Source: Flavobacterium soli DSM 19725
GTDB lineage: Bacteria; Bacteroidota; Bacteroidia; Flavobacteriales; Flavobacteriaceae
Direction of reading: 5' to 3'
Length of the DNA stretch: 64,000 nucleotides
Assembly: GCF_000422705.1 (NCBI RefSeq)
Contig: NZ_AUGO01000001.1
Location: 558,001 to 622,000, forward strand
In this document: piece after piece, positions 43,801-52,911 of the stretch
Position numbering within the stretch: position 1 is the stretch's first letter
How the letters are laid out: each line of letters opens with the position of its first letter
Made by a program: the position numbers and the translations under genes
Notes under the pieces: model-generated
The model's database searches: none
Told to the model about the DNA's origin: nothing
The model's input: only the letters and a program-made list of their open reading frames with translations

Positions 43801-45729
43801 AAAACCAGAGCTTTTGCACGGTTTTTTTGGAATGATTTGGAAGAGGATCGAAGACAAATTTTGAATCAAAAAATAAAATCGGCAGGCGAAGTTTTATCGA
43901 TTTTTACAAATAGCACGGCTTTTGACTACATTCTTTTGGAGATTGAAATAGAAGTAGGACTGTTTTTAGAAAAATATAGCTTTGCTAAAAATAGTGCTGT
44001 CAATCAGGAAAAAATGGCTTTGTATATTTTCGAAGAATTACGACAGGACGATATCTTTGTTTCGAGCTTGAAGGCGAAACAGCTTTTGGAAGATTTCAAA
44101 AAAACGCTTGAAGCAAAAGAAACACTGCTAAAATTCAAACAAGGAATTGAAAAAGCGATAGACCTTGAAGCAAAAATCCAATTAGCAACACAATGGGTTT
44201 TGTCCTATTTATCAGATGCAAAAACGGCCCATGATTTGGCTTATGCTTTCGAGATAGTGTCTTTATTGCTATTTGCGAGCGAAAGTAGCGAAAAAACAAT
44301 TACGATTGAAGCCGATGCTTTAATTCAAGGATTATCAGGCTCACATTCCACAATTTCGGAAGGAAATTTCGAGTTCAATTACCATCAATTTGTGGAGTTG
44401 ATGGAGCATTATTTTGAATCAGATGTCCCAGGTTTTGAAAAATTCAGAAACGAAAGACATCAGCTGACGCTTCAGTTGAAAGACGATTTACGATTGAACG
44501 AATTTGAGCCTAAAGTTCTGACTTCGTTTGTTCGGAATAAGTTGATTGATCAGGTGTATTTGCCACTTTTTGGGGATAATTTGGCCAAACAATTGGGAAG
44601 TGCGGGCGAAAATAGAAGAACCGATCGTTCAGGAATGTTGCTTTTGGTATCACCTCCAGGTTATGGAAAAACCACCTTGATGGAATATCTGGCCAACAGA
44701 TTAGGACTTGTTTTCATGAAGATAAACGGTCCAGCAATTGGTCACGAAATCACTTCGGTTGATCCTGAATCGGCTACAAATTCGGCGGCAAGAGAAGAGT
44801 TGAAGAAGCTGAATTTGGCTTTGGAAATGGGAAATAATGTGATGCTTTATTTGGATGATATTCAGCATTGCAATCCAGAATTATTACAAAAATTCATTTC
44901 TCTTGCCGATGGAACCCGAAAAATAGAAGGTATTTTCAACGGAAATCCAAAAACGTATGACATGAAATCCAAGAAGTTTTGTGTTGTAATGGCCGGAAAT
45001 CCTTATACAGAAACAGGTGAGAAATTCCGAATTCCAGATATGTTGGCCAACCGTGCCGATATTTATAATTTGGGGGATGTTATTGGAAATACAAGTACAC
45101 TTTTTGAATTGAGTTTGATTGAAAATGCCCTGACCTCGAATCCACTTTTGACGCAATTGGCCTCAAAATCATATGAAGATTTGTATCCGCTGATTGAAAT
45201 GGCTTCGAGTGGAAAAAGAGACGGTTTTGACTTGAAAGGCAATCATTCCAAACAAGATATCGAATCGTATTTGGCTATTTTAGACAAAGTCATCAAGGTT
45301 CGAAATGTAGTTTTGCAAGCCAATTCAGCTTATATTGCTTCGGCGGCAATGGAAGATGCTTATCGTGTGGAACCGCCGTTTAGACTGCAAGGTTCGTATC
45401 GCGATATGAACAAATTGGTTTCCAAAATTGTCCCTATGATGAACGATGCCGAAATCCAGACGCTTTTGCTTTCGCATTATCAAAACGAAACCCAAACGTT
45501 GACCAGTGCTGCAGAAGCCAATTTGTTGAAATTTAAGGAAATGACAAATTTACTTTCGGAAGAAGAAAAATCACGCTGGGAAGACATCAAGATTACTTTC
45601 GTGAAAAACAACAAGCTAAAAGCGTTTGGCGACAGTAACAATATGGCCCAAGTATTGTCGCAAATGACCGAGTTTACGAATCATATTGAAGGAATCAAGG
45701 AGATATTGAGATTGGGATTAGAGAAATAA
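40879..45729 (+). CDS. Giant AAA+ ATPase (1616 residues), partner of the PspA-flotillin module
   Basis: 1616 residues. Residues 1-60 are coiled coil; 60-470 look like a beta-rich propeller-type region (LLPDNHGLIFSNGYYLQTGE); 470-900 are coiled coil; 900-1220 helical. The AAA+ core runs from about 1230 to 1510: Walker A PPGYGKTT (1259-1266), Walker B MLYLDDIQ (D1326, D1327, with Asp in place of the usual Glu), sensor-1 region MAGNPY, and an Arg in LANRADIY that may act as finger. Similar proteins are often annotated 'DNA repair ATPase', without proof. The position after PspA, YqiJ-like and flotillin genes points to membrane-associated remodelling instead. A terminator separates it from the flotillin gene. 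Confidence 0.85.
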   Translation: MNALEGGTYEIIQNRLEAQKKDLIERLKQLNEARKEVFGSIETKLIANNRIITENNCISSDIVSIGDLCIFGYNVHFGLRTEIKVEDVFSIYEFENQEFKPQNLDLINDEAFLFDFLNLYKYYRDTEFRKFFIAGNYLHMVFQLSDRLSDIKTFKWLIRENSLEYIDNRSDHEYKFPKQHDFIWLETTREMQKYGKHPHVSILDKVFVETVGGTLTIKIEDNTASGKGILEEEVQHPDQTLDDGNYKFADLGNLIALQIKPFQEEARFFVYNHKLQQVQKIDSIKNAAILLPDNHGLIFSNGYYLQTGEYKIFENSLENLLFQERIASPNGEDFMYVFYEEKYGQYVLISYNLISHEVNTPIICNGFTILENGELCYFKSENEQTKNHVVQIWQTPFIKGTIIPSQHKDSFIYKIGNKDIVKAMADSNSIVTLLNKNDDYDGLYVDLAKLSQNILDGYYWIAGKETFELQVPLLEIKNTANAAIDEFEKVVQLRHHAKEITEQTQEKANKLFSTIKSAPLDNIDVFVSNLANLRMLRGEVISLKEVRYVDVAFIANIEKEIIEQTERISQHCVTFLLDEKALEPYHIRVNEKQNAIESISKVAEGKKLEQEVNQITTDLEMLIDIVSNLKIEDTSHATQIINTISLIFATLNKVKAEIKNKMGALGGKEATADFVAQMKLIDQSIVNAIDRADSPEKIAESLNKMSVQLEDLEARFADFEEFTGLIIEKREEIYTAFEAKKNSLIEARNKKAIAVENASKRILKSVATKAMTFNSAEEINGYFASDLMISKLRDLVKQLHDLEDVGKAETIETELKSAREDALRKLKDKHELYEDGENIIRLGKHKFAVNRQALDLTIVFKDEKLQYHLTGTDFYQPLTSEALNSGKKYWNQDLISENDQIYRASYLAYKIFKNHPIEKLMALTFENLQNLVADETSKNYAEGYIKGVHDADALLILKVILEKHHALGMLRYDSKTRAFARFFWNDLEEDRRQILNQKIKSAGEVLSIFTNSTAFDYILLEIEIEVGLFLEKYSFAKNSAVNQEKMALYIFEELRQDDIFVSSLKAKQLLEDFKKTLEAKETLLKFKQGIEKAIDLEAKIQLATQWVLSYLSDAKTAHDLAYAFEIVSLLLFASESSEKTITIEADALIQGLSGSHSTISEGNFEFNYHQFVELMEHYFESDVPGFEKFRNERHQLTLQLKDDLRLNEFEPKVLTSFVRNKLIDQVYLPLFGDNLAKQLGSAGENRRTDRSGMLLLVSPPGYGKTTLMEYLANRLGLVFMKINGPAIGHEITSVDPESATNSAAREELKKLNLALEMGNNVMLYLDDIQHCNPELLQKFISLADGTRKIEGIFNGNPKTYDMKSKKFCVVMAGNPYTETGEKFRIPDMLANRADIYNLGDVIGNTSTLFELSLIENALTSNPLLTQLASKSYEDLYPLIEMASSGKRDGFDLKGNHSKQDIESYLAILDKVIKVRNVVLQANSAYIASAAMEDAYRVEPPFRLQGSYRDMNKLVSKIVPMMNDAEIQTLLLSHYQNETQTLTSAAEANLLKFKEMTNLLSEEEKSRWEDIKITFVKNNKLKAFGDSNNMAQVLSQMTEFTNHIEGIKEILRLGLEK

Positions 45730-45810
45730 AATACTTATAATCATACCGTTTTAGCTAGATGATTTAATTTAATAGTAGTTTTAGATAAAATATCTCGGTA
45801 TTAATTTTTT

Positions 45811-45887
45811 GCCACAGATTTAAAGGATTTCACTGATTTTTTGCGATTAAAAGATAAAAATCTGCTATAATCAGTGAAATCTGTGGC
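45811..45887. repeat. CACAGAT/ATCTGTG intergenic repeat, copy 2
   Basis: GCCACAGATT...GGATTTCACTGATTTT on the left faces AAAATCTGC...AATCAGTGAAATCTGTGGC on the right. It is a long inverted repeat between the convergent AAA gene and acetyltransferase gene, and may act as a terminator-like hairpin. Confidence 0.8.
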
Positions 45888-45925
45888 ATTGATCAATTAA
45901 TTTAATCAATGGAGAACACTTTGAT

Positions 45926-46555
45926 TTATCTATCCATCAATTCCTGAAAAGCATCCACAAACTGACCCAAATGAAAACCATCCATCAAGCCGTGATGCAC
46001 ATGAACCGACATTGCCATTGTTCGTTTTCCGTTTTCGTGAACCATCATTTTCCCAAAGGAAATTTTCGGGCAACTATCTGGAAAAGTGAAACTTCTAGCA
46101 TGTGAAAGCGAGGTGAAATTTACCCACGGAATTGCCGAGAAATGAATCAGGTTGTCCTCGTCAAAAGTTCGGGTAAAAAGTCCGGTCGTGTTTCTAATTC
46201 GTTCAATTTCTGCCAATGCAATTGAAGTAAATTTTTGAAAATCAGCATCATATTCAATCAATGAAAAGCCAAATGAACCGTCTTCCCGACTGATGGTTGC
46301 CGAAGCATTTACTTTGTCGTAAACAAAAATTTTATCATCTTCAATCCTGTAACGGAAACATTCAATCGAGTTCACGACAGCGAGGGTTTTATGCAAATAA
46401 TAAATAAAAAATGAAGCATTTAAGCTTTTTGCAGTTTCATAGGCTTTGGTACAATCGATCTCGACAGTTGCTCCAAAAAAAGGTTCTTCAAATTTTCTGA
46501 AAAAATCAAAATGTTCTTTTCTCGGCCAATTGTCAATGTTTAAAATGGTTTTCAT
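45926..46555 (-). CDS. Chloramphenicol acetyltransferase-like acyltransferase
   Basis: 209 residues, close to the 213-220 of classical CAT. The catalytic motif is HHGLMDG, with His188 and Asp192, and PWVNFTSLSHA and FGKMMVHENGKRTMAMSVHVHH are typical. CAT-type proteins transfer acetyl from CoA to hydroxyl groups. Many chromosomal Bacteroidota homologues are not proven resistance enzymes, and there is no mobile-element context here, so resistance is not assumed. Confidence 0.85.
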   Translation of the reverse strand: MKTILNIDNWPRKEHFDFFRKFEEPFFGATVEIDCTKAYETAKSLNASFFIYYLHKTLAVVNSIECFRYRIEDDKIFVYDKVNASATISREDGSFGFSLIEYDADFQKFTSIALAEIERIRNTTGLFTRTFDEDNLIHFSAIPWVNFTSLSHARSFTFPDSCPKISFGKMMVHENGKRTMAMSVHVHHGLMDGFHLGQFVDAFQELMDR

Positions 46556-46585
46556 TTTTAAAAAGGGAAATGTTTTATATAAGAT

Positions 46586-48004
46586 TTAATCAAAAAAATC
46601 ATCTTGGAATTTTCGCAACACATATTTTTTTGCTTTCGCATCATAATACCCCAGAATGTAGTAGTCTTTATATTTGAAAGTAGAAGCAAGGGAGATATCC
46701 TTGTTTTGATCTAAAAATTGACCAATATAATCGGTTGCAAGAACTTCCTGTTCTTTCTTCAAATATTGGGATTGAAGATCAAGATGTGTTTCAAAATAAT
46801 TTACTTGAAGATTTCCGCTGTAAAAAAAATCATCCACATTCACGGCATAACCTCCAGAAATAGCAACCCCAACTCCGCTTGCAATCCCTAACATAATTCC
46901 ACCTGTAGAGGCCACATCTCGTTGTCCTCCAATGGTGATAAACGAGGCATTAGGCGTTTCATAAACGGTAATGCCTATGGCTGAATAATGGATTCTTTCC
47001 AGGAATTTCTTAGTGTTTTTAATTTCTTTAGGGCGTTGCTTTCCAGTTTGGCTAAACAAAGGAGAGTTTTTATGATGAATAATATCGTCTTTTGATGTCG
47101 TAAGAGAATTGAGTATTGTTCCTGAATCATAGTCTTTTACGGCAAGAATCATTTCATCTTTGTTGGCTTTTAGCTGGTATAATTTGGCCTCACTAAAATA
47201 AGAATTTGAATTGCCTTCAACATTTTTCAACATCTCCTGCGGAAATTTTCGTTCCGAAAGTTTGTAGGTATCCAAGTCAATTTCGAAGAGCTGTGTTTCA
47301 CTCATGTTATGATCGAAAGTGAAAATTATTTTTTCGTTTAGCACATAAAATTTTGCTTTTGAAGTAGAAAAATATAAAGGATTTAACTCGTCGATTTCCA
47401 TTTTTTCAAGATGGTTTTCTTCTAAAAGCGACCAAAGTTTTATAGGGTTGTTTTTTCGATCGGCAATTTTATATTCAGAAAAATCAATAAATTTTTCGAT
47501 TATTTTTCCATCCTGAAAAATATAAAGTTTTAATACATCTTCCGTTTTGAGAACTGATAAGATATAGAAAACATTATTTTCGTTGAAACTGCTCAACACG
47601 ACTTCCTTTTCTAGAGGAATTTCAAAGGTTTTTTCAGTTGTATTTCGGTTTTGTAAATCGAAGGAAACGGCATGCAGTTTTTTAAAGTCACTGTCCAGCC
47701 AATAAATTTCGGGTTTTCCTTCTGCATTAAAACTATAACCAGAAAGTCGGTCAAAATCATTGTCAGGTCTTTTGGTGCTCATGCTGTCTTTAAAAAAAAG
47801 AGCAGTGTTGTATTTAAAGGCTGTGAGTTTTTCCTTGTCGGAAGCAAAAACAAAAACTTCGTTGGTGTTGAGGTTCACAGCATTTAAAGCCTGATGGTGG
47901 CTTGAGGCTTTTTTTAACTCCAAATCGGTAGCAATCAGTAGAGTTTGGGCAAAAGATAATGGAGTAAAACAAAGTGTAAAAAATGCAAAAAGTAATTTTT
48001 TCAT
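46586..48004 (-). CDS. Secreted protein of unknown function
   Basis: 472 residues with signal peptide MKKLLFAFFTLCFTPLSFAQ. The body is mostly short beta strands with Lys/Glu-rich linkers, without a motif I recognise. Near residue 370 lies a Gly/Ala-rich hydrophobic stretch (GGIMLGIASGVGVAISGGYA). Repeated forms such as YYILGYYDAKAKKYVLRKF suggest a propeller or sheet. It is probably periplasmic or surface exposed. It lies 30 bases upstream of the CAT-like gene and in the same direction. Confidence 0.7.
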   Translation of the reverse strand: MKKLLFAFFTLCFTPLSFAQTLLIATDLELKKASSHHQALNAVNLNTNEVFVFASDKEKLTAFKYNTALFFKDSMSTKRPDNDFDRLSGYSFNAEGKPEIYWLDSDFKKLHAVSFDLQNRNTTEKTFEIPLEKEVVLSSFNENNVFYILSVLKTEDVLKLYIFQDGKIIEKFIDFSEYKIADRKNNPIKLWSLLEENHLEKMEIDELNPLYFSTSKAKFYVLNEKIIFTFDHNMSETQLFEIDLDTYKLSERKFPQEMLKNVEGNSNSYFSEAKLYQLKANKDEMILAVKDYDSGTILNSLTTSKDDIIHHKNSPLFSQTGKQRPKEIKNTKKFLERIHYSAIGITVYETPNASFITIGGQRDVASTGGIMLGIASGVGVAISGGYAVNVDDFFYSGNLQVNYFETHLDLQSQYLKKEQEVLATDYIGQFLDQNKDISLASTFKYKDYYILGYYDAKAKKYVLRKFQDDFFD

Positions 48005-48080
48005 GGGGTCTTTATTTTTAAAATGATGCTCAAAAACAATACCGCAAGTTTTTCAAATTTAAATTACGGGCAATTTTAAC

Positions 48081-48767
48081 TTATAATAAGAAGGGCAAAA
48101 CTTCAGTTATTTTTTCAACTGCTCTAAAGTTTTTGTGTTTCACCTCGTGGTCTATTTTTTCGTGAGCCCAAGTCGTGTGAAACGGAACATGAACGGCATG
48201 CCCACCAATTCCCAAAACAGGCAAAACATCTGATTTCAATGAATTTCCAATCATAAAAAACTCTTCAGGCTGAATTTCCAGACGCTTCAATAAATCATGA
48301 TAATCTTTTTCCTGCTTGTCTGACATCACTTCGATATGGTGAAAATAATGTCCTAAACCTGAATTGTGCAATTTTCTTCTTTGGTCTAATAAATCGCCTT
48401 TTGTAGCCACAACCAATTTGTATTTTCCGTGTAAGGCTTGCAATGTTTCTTCGACCCCGTCTAATAATTCGATTGGACGTTGCAGTAATTCTTTTCCATA
48501 TTCTAAAATCTTATCTACAACCTGAATGCTGATGGTTTTGTTGGATATTTTCATCGCGGCTTCAATCATCGACAGGATGTAGCCTTTGATTCCGTAACCA
48601 TAAAGTGGCAAATTATCAATCTCCACCTTAAAAAGTTCCTGTGAAATACCTTGTTTTGAAAGATAATCATTCATCAAGCCACAGAATTTTTCCTCTGTTT
48701 CCTGAAAATAAGGTTCGTTCACAAATAAGGTGTCGTCTGCATCGAAAGCGATTACTTTTATGTTCAT
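48081..48767 (-). CDS. HAD-superfamily hydrolase (phosphatase-like)
   Basis: 228 residues. Motif I is DADDT (9-13), motif II is VVATKGD, the conserved lysine is near KQEKDYHDLLKRL, and the acidic motif is FFMIGNSLKSDVLP. A helical cap follows motif I. The enzyme probably removes phosphate from a small metabolite, but the substrate is unknown. It is followed on the minus strand by an unknown secreted protein gene and preceded by an intergenic CACAGAT repeat. Confidence 0.9.
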   Translation of the reverse strand: MNIKVIAFDADDTLFVNEPYFQETEEKFCGLMNDYLSKQGISQELFKVEIDNLPLYGYGIKGYILSMIEAAMKISNKTISIQVVDKILEYGKELLQRPIELLDGVEETLQALHGKYKLVVATKGDLLDQRRKLHNSGLGHYFHHIEVMSDKQEKDYHDLLKRLEIQPEEFFMIGNSLKSDVLPVLGIGGHAVHVPFHTTWAHEKIDHEVKHKNFRAVEKITEVLPFLL

Positions 48768-48781
48768 TGTATTTATGTTTA

Positions 48782-48850
48782 AACACAGATTTCTCAGATT
48801 TTCACAAATTAGGTTTGAGTAAAATCTGTGCTAATCTGTGAAATCTGTGT
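48782..48850. repeat. CACAGAT/ATCTGTG intergenic repeat, copy 3
   Basis: ACACAGATTTCTCAGATTTTC on the left faces AAATCTGTGCTAATCTGTGAA on the right. It lies between metG and the HAD gene. Confidence 0.75.
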
Positions 48851-48859
48851 TCTGTTTTT

Positions 48860-50914
48860 TTAATTTATTGTCTCCCCATTCCCCACTTCAGCATCAGGAT
48901 TCACAAAAACCAATTTCCCTTCGGGATTTGTAGTCATCAAAATCATTCCTTGACTTTCCACACCTCTTAAAGCTCTTGGGGCAAGATTTATCAAAACCGT
49001 AACTTTTCTACCCACAATTTCTTCTGGAGAAAAACTTTCGGCAATTCCTGAAACGATGGTTCTCACATCAATTCCAGTATCGACTTTCAACACTAAAAGT
49101 TTGTTTGCTTTAGGCATTTTCTCTGCTTCCAAGATGGTTCCAACACGCAAATCCATTTTAGCAAAATCATCATATTGAATAGCTTCTTTTTGTGGTTCTA
49201 ATTTTTTATTCTCGGCTTTGTTCGCTGTTTTTGTAGCTTCCAATTTATCTATTTGTTTTTGAATTTCCTCGTCTTCGATTTTAGCGAAAAGCAATTCGGC
49301 CTCGCCAATTTTATGTCCAGCTTTTGTCAAATTCCAATCCTCAAAATCTAAATTCCAATTGTTTGGTTCGATGTTTAAAATTTTAGCCAATTTTTTAGAG
49401 GTAAATGGCAAAAATGGTTCGGATAAAGTCGCCAAAGCCGATGCAATTTGCAAGGCAACATACATCTGTGTTTTAACTCTTTCCGGATTGTCCTTAATGA
49501 CTTTCCAAGGCTCTTCATCTGCCAAATATTTATTTCCTAAACGAGCCACATTCATCAATTCGCCTAAAGCTTCTCTGAATCTGTAACGCTCTACGGAACT
49601 TGCAATTACAGCTGGATACGCTTTTAATTCCGCCAAAGTTGCTTCGTCCACTTCCGAAAATTCGTTTGGATTTGGAACAATTCCGTCATAATATTTGTTC
49701 GTCAAAACCACAACACGGTTGATGAAATTACCAAAAATTGCCACCAACTCATTATTATTTCTCGCCTGGAAATCCTTCCATGTAAAATCATTATCCTTTG
49801 TTTCTGGAGCATTCGAGGTCAAAGCATAACGCAAAACATCTTGCTTATCTGGAAAATCTTCTAAGTATTCGTGCAACCAAACCGCCCAGTTTTTAGAAGT
49901 CGAAAGTTTGTTTCCTTCCAAATTCAAAAACTCATTTGCAGGAACGTTGTCTGGCAAGATATAACTTCCTTCAGCTTTCAACATAGCAGGAAAAATTACA
50001 CAATGGAAAACAATATTGTCTTTCCCGATGAAATGAACCAACTTTGTATCTTGAGATTTCCAATACGGTTCCCAATCTTTTCCTTCTCTCAAAGCCCATT
50101 CTTTCGTAGAAGAAATGTAGCCAATTGGAGCGTCAAACCACACATATAATTTTTTTCCTTCGGCACCTTCAACCGGAACATCAATTCCCCAATCTAAATC
50201 TCGGGTAACGGCACGAGGCTCCAAACCACCGTCAATCCACGATTTTACCTGACCATAAACATTTGGTTTCCAGTCATTTTTATGTCCAACCAAAATCCAT
50301 TCTCTCAAGAAATCCTCATATCGGTCCAAAGGCAAAAACCAGTGTTTTGTAGATTTCAAAATCGGAGTTTCGCCTGTAATGGTAGATTTTGGGTTGATCA
50401 AATCGGTAGCATTCAACGTCGAACCACAATTTTCGCATTGATCTCCGTAAGCACCTTCATTACCACATCTTGGACAAGTTCCAACCACGAAACGATCTGC
50501 TAAAAACTGATCGGCTTTCGCATCATACAATTGTTCGGTCGTTTCTTCGATAAAATCGCCATTGTCATACAATTTTCTAAAAAATTCCGAAGCCGTATCG
50601 TGGTGGATTTTCGCCGAAGTACGCGAATAATTATCAAAAGAAATTCCGAAATCTTCAAACGATTTTCTAATGATTCCGTTATATTTATCAATCACTTCCT
50701 GAGGTGTGATTCCTTCTTTTTTGGCCTTCATCGAAATCGCCACACCGTGCTCATCGCTTCCGCAAATAAACGCCACATCCTTACCCTGTAACCTCAAATA
50801 GCGTGAATAAATATCAGACGGAACATAAACGCCCGCCAAATGCCCAATGTGAATCGGACCGTTAGTATAAGGCAAAGCTGCCGTAATCGTATATCTTTTT
50901 GGATTCTGTATCAT
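48860..50914 (-). CDS. metG: Methionyl-tRNA synthetase
   Basis: 684 residues, as expected for the long form. HIGH at residues 22-25 (GPIHIGHL), a zinc knuckle [19 protein letters not shown], and KLSTSK as the KMSKS loop ([14 protein letters not shown]). The C-terminal 110 residues form an EMAP-like tRNA-binding domain ([22 protein letters not shown]). It charges tRNA-Met. It is transcribed on its own with a clean divergent region before the outer-membrane protein gene at 51008. Confidence 0.97.
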   Translation of the reverse strand: MIQNPKRYTITAALPYTNGPIHIGHLAGVYVPSDIYSRYLRLQGKDVAFICGSDEHGVAISMKAKKEGITPQEVIDKYNGIIRKSFEDFGISFDNYSRTSAKIHHDTASEFFRKLYDNGDFIEETTEQLYDAKADQFLADRFVVGTCPRCGNEGAYGDQCENCGSTLNATDLINPKSTITGETPILKSTKHWFLPLDRYEDFLREWILVGHKNDWKPNVYGQVKSWIDGGLEPRAVTRDLDWGIDVPVEGAEGKKLYVWFDAPIGYISSTKEWALREGKDWEPYWKSQDTKLVHFIGKDNIVFHCVIFPAMLKAEGSYILPDNVPANEFLNLEGNKLSTSKNWAVWLHEYLEDFPDKQDVLRYALTSNAPETKDNDFTWKDFQARNNNELVAIFGNFINRVVVLTNKYYDGIVPNPNEFSEVDEATLAELKAYPAVIASSVERYRFREALGELMNVARLGNKYLADEEPWKVIKDNPERVKTQMYVALQIASALATLSEPFLPFTSKKLAKILNIEPNNWNLDFEDWNLTKAGHKIGEAELLFAKIEDEEIQKQIDKLEATKTANKAENKKLEPQKEAIQYDDFAKMDLRVGTILEAEKMPKANKLLVLKVDTGIDVRTIVSGIAESFSPEEIVGRKVTVLINLAPRALRGVESQGMILMTTNPEGKLVFVNPDAEVGNGETIN

Positions 50915-51007
50915 GGATTTCTTTAATAAGACTGCAAAAATAAATCATTAGCCACTAAATAACGACTAATTATATCTTTTTGTTTATTTTTGAAATAAAT
51001 CCTATCT

Positions 51008-51637
51008 ATGAAAAAGTTAGTTGTCCTTTTCTTCTTTTGTTTGCAGGTGTTAGGACAAAATAATACGGCTAACGATTCTCTAGTAAAAACAAATCCCATA
51101 CTTTTTGCAGAAATTTTTGGTGGTTTTGGTGGTGGAACTTATGGAGGTGCTTGGAGTTGGAGCTTGGCTCTCAATTATCAATTTAATGAAAAAGATTTAC
51201 TAACTGCACGTTATTCTGGAGTCGCAGTTGGTAAAAGAGACAATATTGTGATTGGTTTTTCGGCTATTCCGGTTTTTGTAAGAAAAGAATCGCTAGAGGA
51301 ATATGCAGTGCTTTATGGTAAAAGATGGATAGATGATGGTTTTTCAGTAAGTGTTTCTAGTGGAATCTCTTTTGTGAATAGAAATTATTATGAAGAAATG
51401 GAAGATCGTTATGAAAAGCTTAATGAAGACTTTTTTGGTGTTCCTATAGAAGTAAGTTTGAAATGGTTTAAATCGAAAAAATCCAGATTTAGAGCTTATT
51501 ATGGCATCATTCCCATTGGGAAAAAGAAAGTTGCTTTTGGTAGAAGTTTTGGATTTAAACTCAGTGGAAATATGGCTAAAAGTTCTTATTTTGGAATAGG
51601 AATTTCTTATGGCTTTGGGTTGCATAAAAACTATTAA
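51008..51637 (+). CDS. Outer-membrane beta-barrel-like protein of unknown function
   Basis: 209 residues, signal peptide MKKLVVLFFFCLQVLGQ. The mature part has alternating strands (WSWSLALNYQFNEKDLLTARYSG; FSVSVSSGISFVNRNYYEE; GNMAKSSYFGIGISYGFGLH), typical of a small barrel. No named family. A 56-residue basic gene follows 5 bases later. Confidence 0.7.
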   Translation: MKKLVVLFFFCLQVLGQNNTANDSLVKTNPILFAEIFGGFGGGTYGGAWSWSLALNYQFNEKDLLTARYSGVAVGKRDNIVIGFSAIPVFVRKESLEEYAVLYGKRWIDDGFSVSVSSGISFVNRNYYEEMEDRYEKLNEDFFGVPIEVSLKWFKSKKSRFRAYYGIIPIGKKKVAFGRSFGFKLSGNMAKSSYFGIGISYGFGLHKNY

Positions 51638-51642
51638 AAATC

Positions 51643-51813
51643 ATGGCAAAAGGACCAGAAAAGAACACGAAAAACAAGGCGTTGCACACCAAATTATTAA
51701 ATCGAAAAAAGGCAAAACTTCAAGCTAAAAAAAAGGAAAAAGCATTACGGTTAAAAGCTTTGGTTGCCAAGATGAATCAGCAAAAGAAGGATGAAGATTC
51801 GGAAACGGCATAA
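51643..51813 (+). CDS. Small highly basic protein (56 residues)
   Basis: ATG at 51643 to TAA at 51811-51813 gives MAKGPEKNTKNKALHTKLLN and then a Lys-rich helical stretch ending in QKKDEDSETA. About a third of residues are Lys or Arg, with an acidic tail, which suits an RNA- or ribosome-binding helix. It follows the barrel gene after 5 bases. Short length puts it below common gene-finding cutoffs. Confidence 0.65.
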   Translation: MAKGPEKNTKNKALHTKLLNRKKAKLQAKKKEKALRLKALVAKMNQQKKDEDSETA

Positions 51814-51929
51814 ATTCCTCCTCTAAATTAGAACCATTGTAAATTGACCTTTCTATCTTCAAAAACCCAACAAAAACAACAATTCCTTCAAATATATTTT
51901 GCAATCTTTGAACTCAAAAAAGTAGCATT

Positions 51930-52157
51930 ATGAGTAAAACAAAATTAACCGTTACTAAAAACGGATTTATAAAAATTGACGGCGATTTCGAAATTGTTGA
52001 CCAAGAAGGAAACGTGTATGATTTGCAAGGCAGAACCGCTCTAGGACTTTGCCGTTGCGGATTATCGGCAAACAAACCTTTTTGTGATGGAGCACACCGA
52101 AATGGTTTCGAACATGATGCAACTGCATTCGATTTGCCACCGATGAAAGCTAAATAA
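51930..52157 (+). CDS. CDGSH iron-sulfur domain protein
   Basis: 75 residues. The motif LCRCGLSANKPFCDGAHRNG matches C-x-C-x2-(S/T)-x3-P-x-C-D-G-(S/A)-H, which binds a [2Fe-2S] cluster through three Cys and one His. Bacterial members are small and soluble, with no membrane helix here. The likely role is electron or cluster transfer, or redox sensing. Confidence 0.93.
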   Translation: MSKTKLTVTKNGFIKIDGDFEIVDQEGNVYDLQGRTALGLCRCGLSANKPFCDGAHRNGFEHDATAFDLPPMKAK

Positions 52158-52288
52158 AGAAACTTTAAAATTATTACAGAAAGCTACATTTTAAGAATGT
52201 GGCTTTTTTGTTTCAGTTAAGTTCAAAAAACAGTAAAGACTCGATAAATTATTAGAAATTTGCATACGATACTTTAAAATTAAATAAT

Positions 52289-52828
52289 ATGGAATTCGGT
52301 AAAATAATAGTTTCAGAAAATGCAATGAATAGTGAGAATCCACATGATGTGATTCTTTCCAATATTTCGATCATCAATTTAATGCGGGAAGAAGGTGTGA
52401 ACGACGATTTGATTCACGAAGATGCGTTGATGAGCTATTATCTGGATTATTATTGGACACAGCTTTCGGATGGAAACTTTGCTCAATTCGTCCACAAATC
52501 AGGTTGGGACAAAGAACTGAACGAACTCATAGAAGAAGGTTTGGCTTTGATTGGTGCCGAAAAACATTTGGAATTATTCCAACAGCAATCCAAAAAAGTA
52601 AAATTGATGAGCAGTGTCAAACTCAATAAATTTCTGAAAGGAAAATTAGAAGGTGTGAATCCAGTAAGAGATTCTTTGAACAGCGACACTTTCTTCGAAT
52701 TGGAAGAAAATCTTATCACGCTAAATGCCAATTTTCTTAAATCGCATCCGGATTTTGAAGTACTTTCAGTAGATGAAATTTTTGAAACTTTAGAAGAATT
52801 TGTGGGTCACGAAATAAAAAGAGTTTAA
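52289..52828 (+). CDS. DMP19/DUF4375-like protein
   Basis: 179 residues, acidic and helical. The central block INLMREEGVNDDLIHEDALMSYYLDYYWTQLSDGNFAQFVHKSGW fits DMP19 C-terminal-like (DUF4375) proteins. DMP19 of Neisseria is a DNA mimic that regulates transcription, but most homologues are untested. It lies upstream of the LD-carboxypeptidase gene. Confidence 0.8.
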   Translation: MEFGKIIVSENAMNSENPHDVILSNISIINLMREEGVNDDLIHEDALMSYYLDYYWTQLSDGNFAQFVHKSGWDKELNELIEEGLALIGAEKHLELFQQQSKKVKLMSSVKLNKFLKGKLEGVNPVRDSLNSDTFFELEENLITLNANFLKSHPDFEVLSVDEIFETLEEFVGHEIKRV

Positions 52829-52911
52829 TTTATTTGGCAGAATTTTTACAGCAAGAAGTGCTACTTTTATTAAATTTACGTTCTCACGGTAATGCAATTA
52901 AACAAAAAAGA

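Noticed and set aside
45811..45887. CRISPR-like array in the CACAGAT repeats
   Set aside because: Units are inverted, irregular and few, with no spacers of equal length and no cas genes in the window.
45926..46555. CAT-like gene as an antibiotic resistance determinant
   Set aside because: The motif shows only the acyltransferase family; no mobile context or resistance evidence is present.
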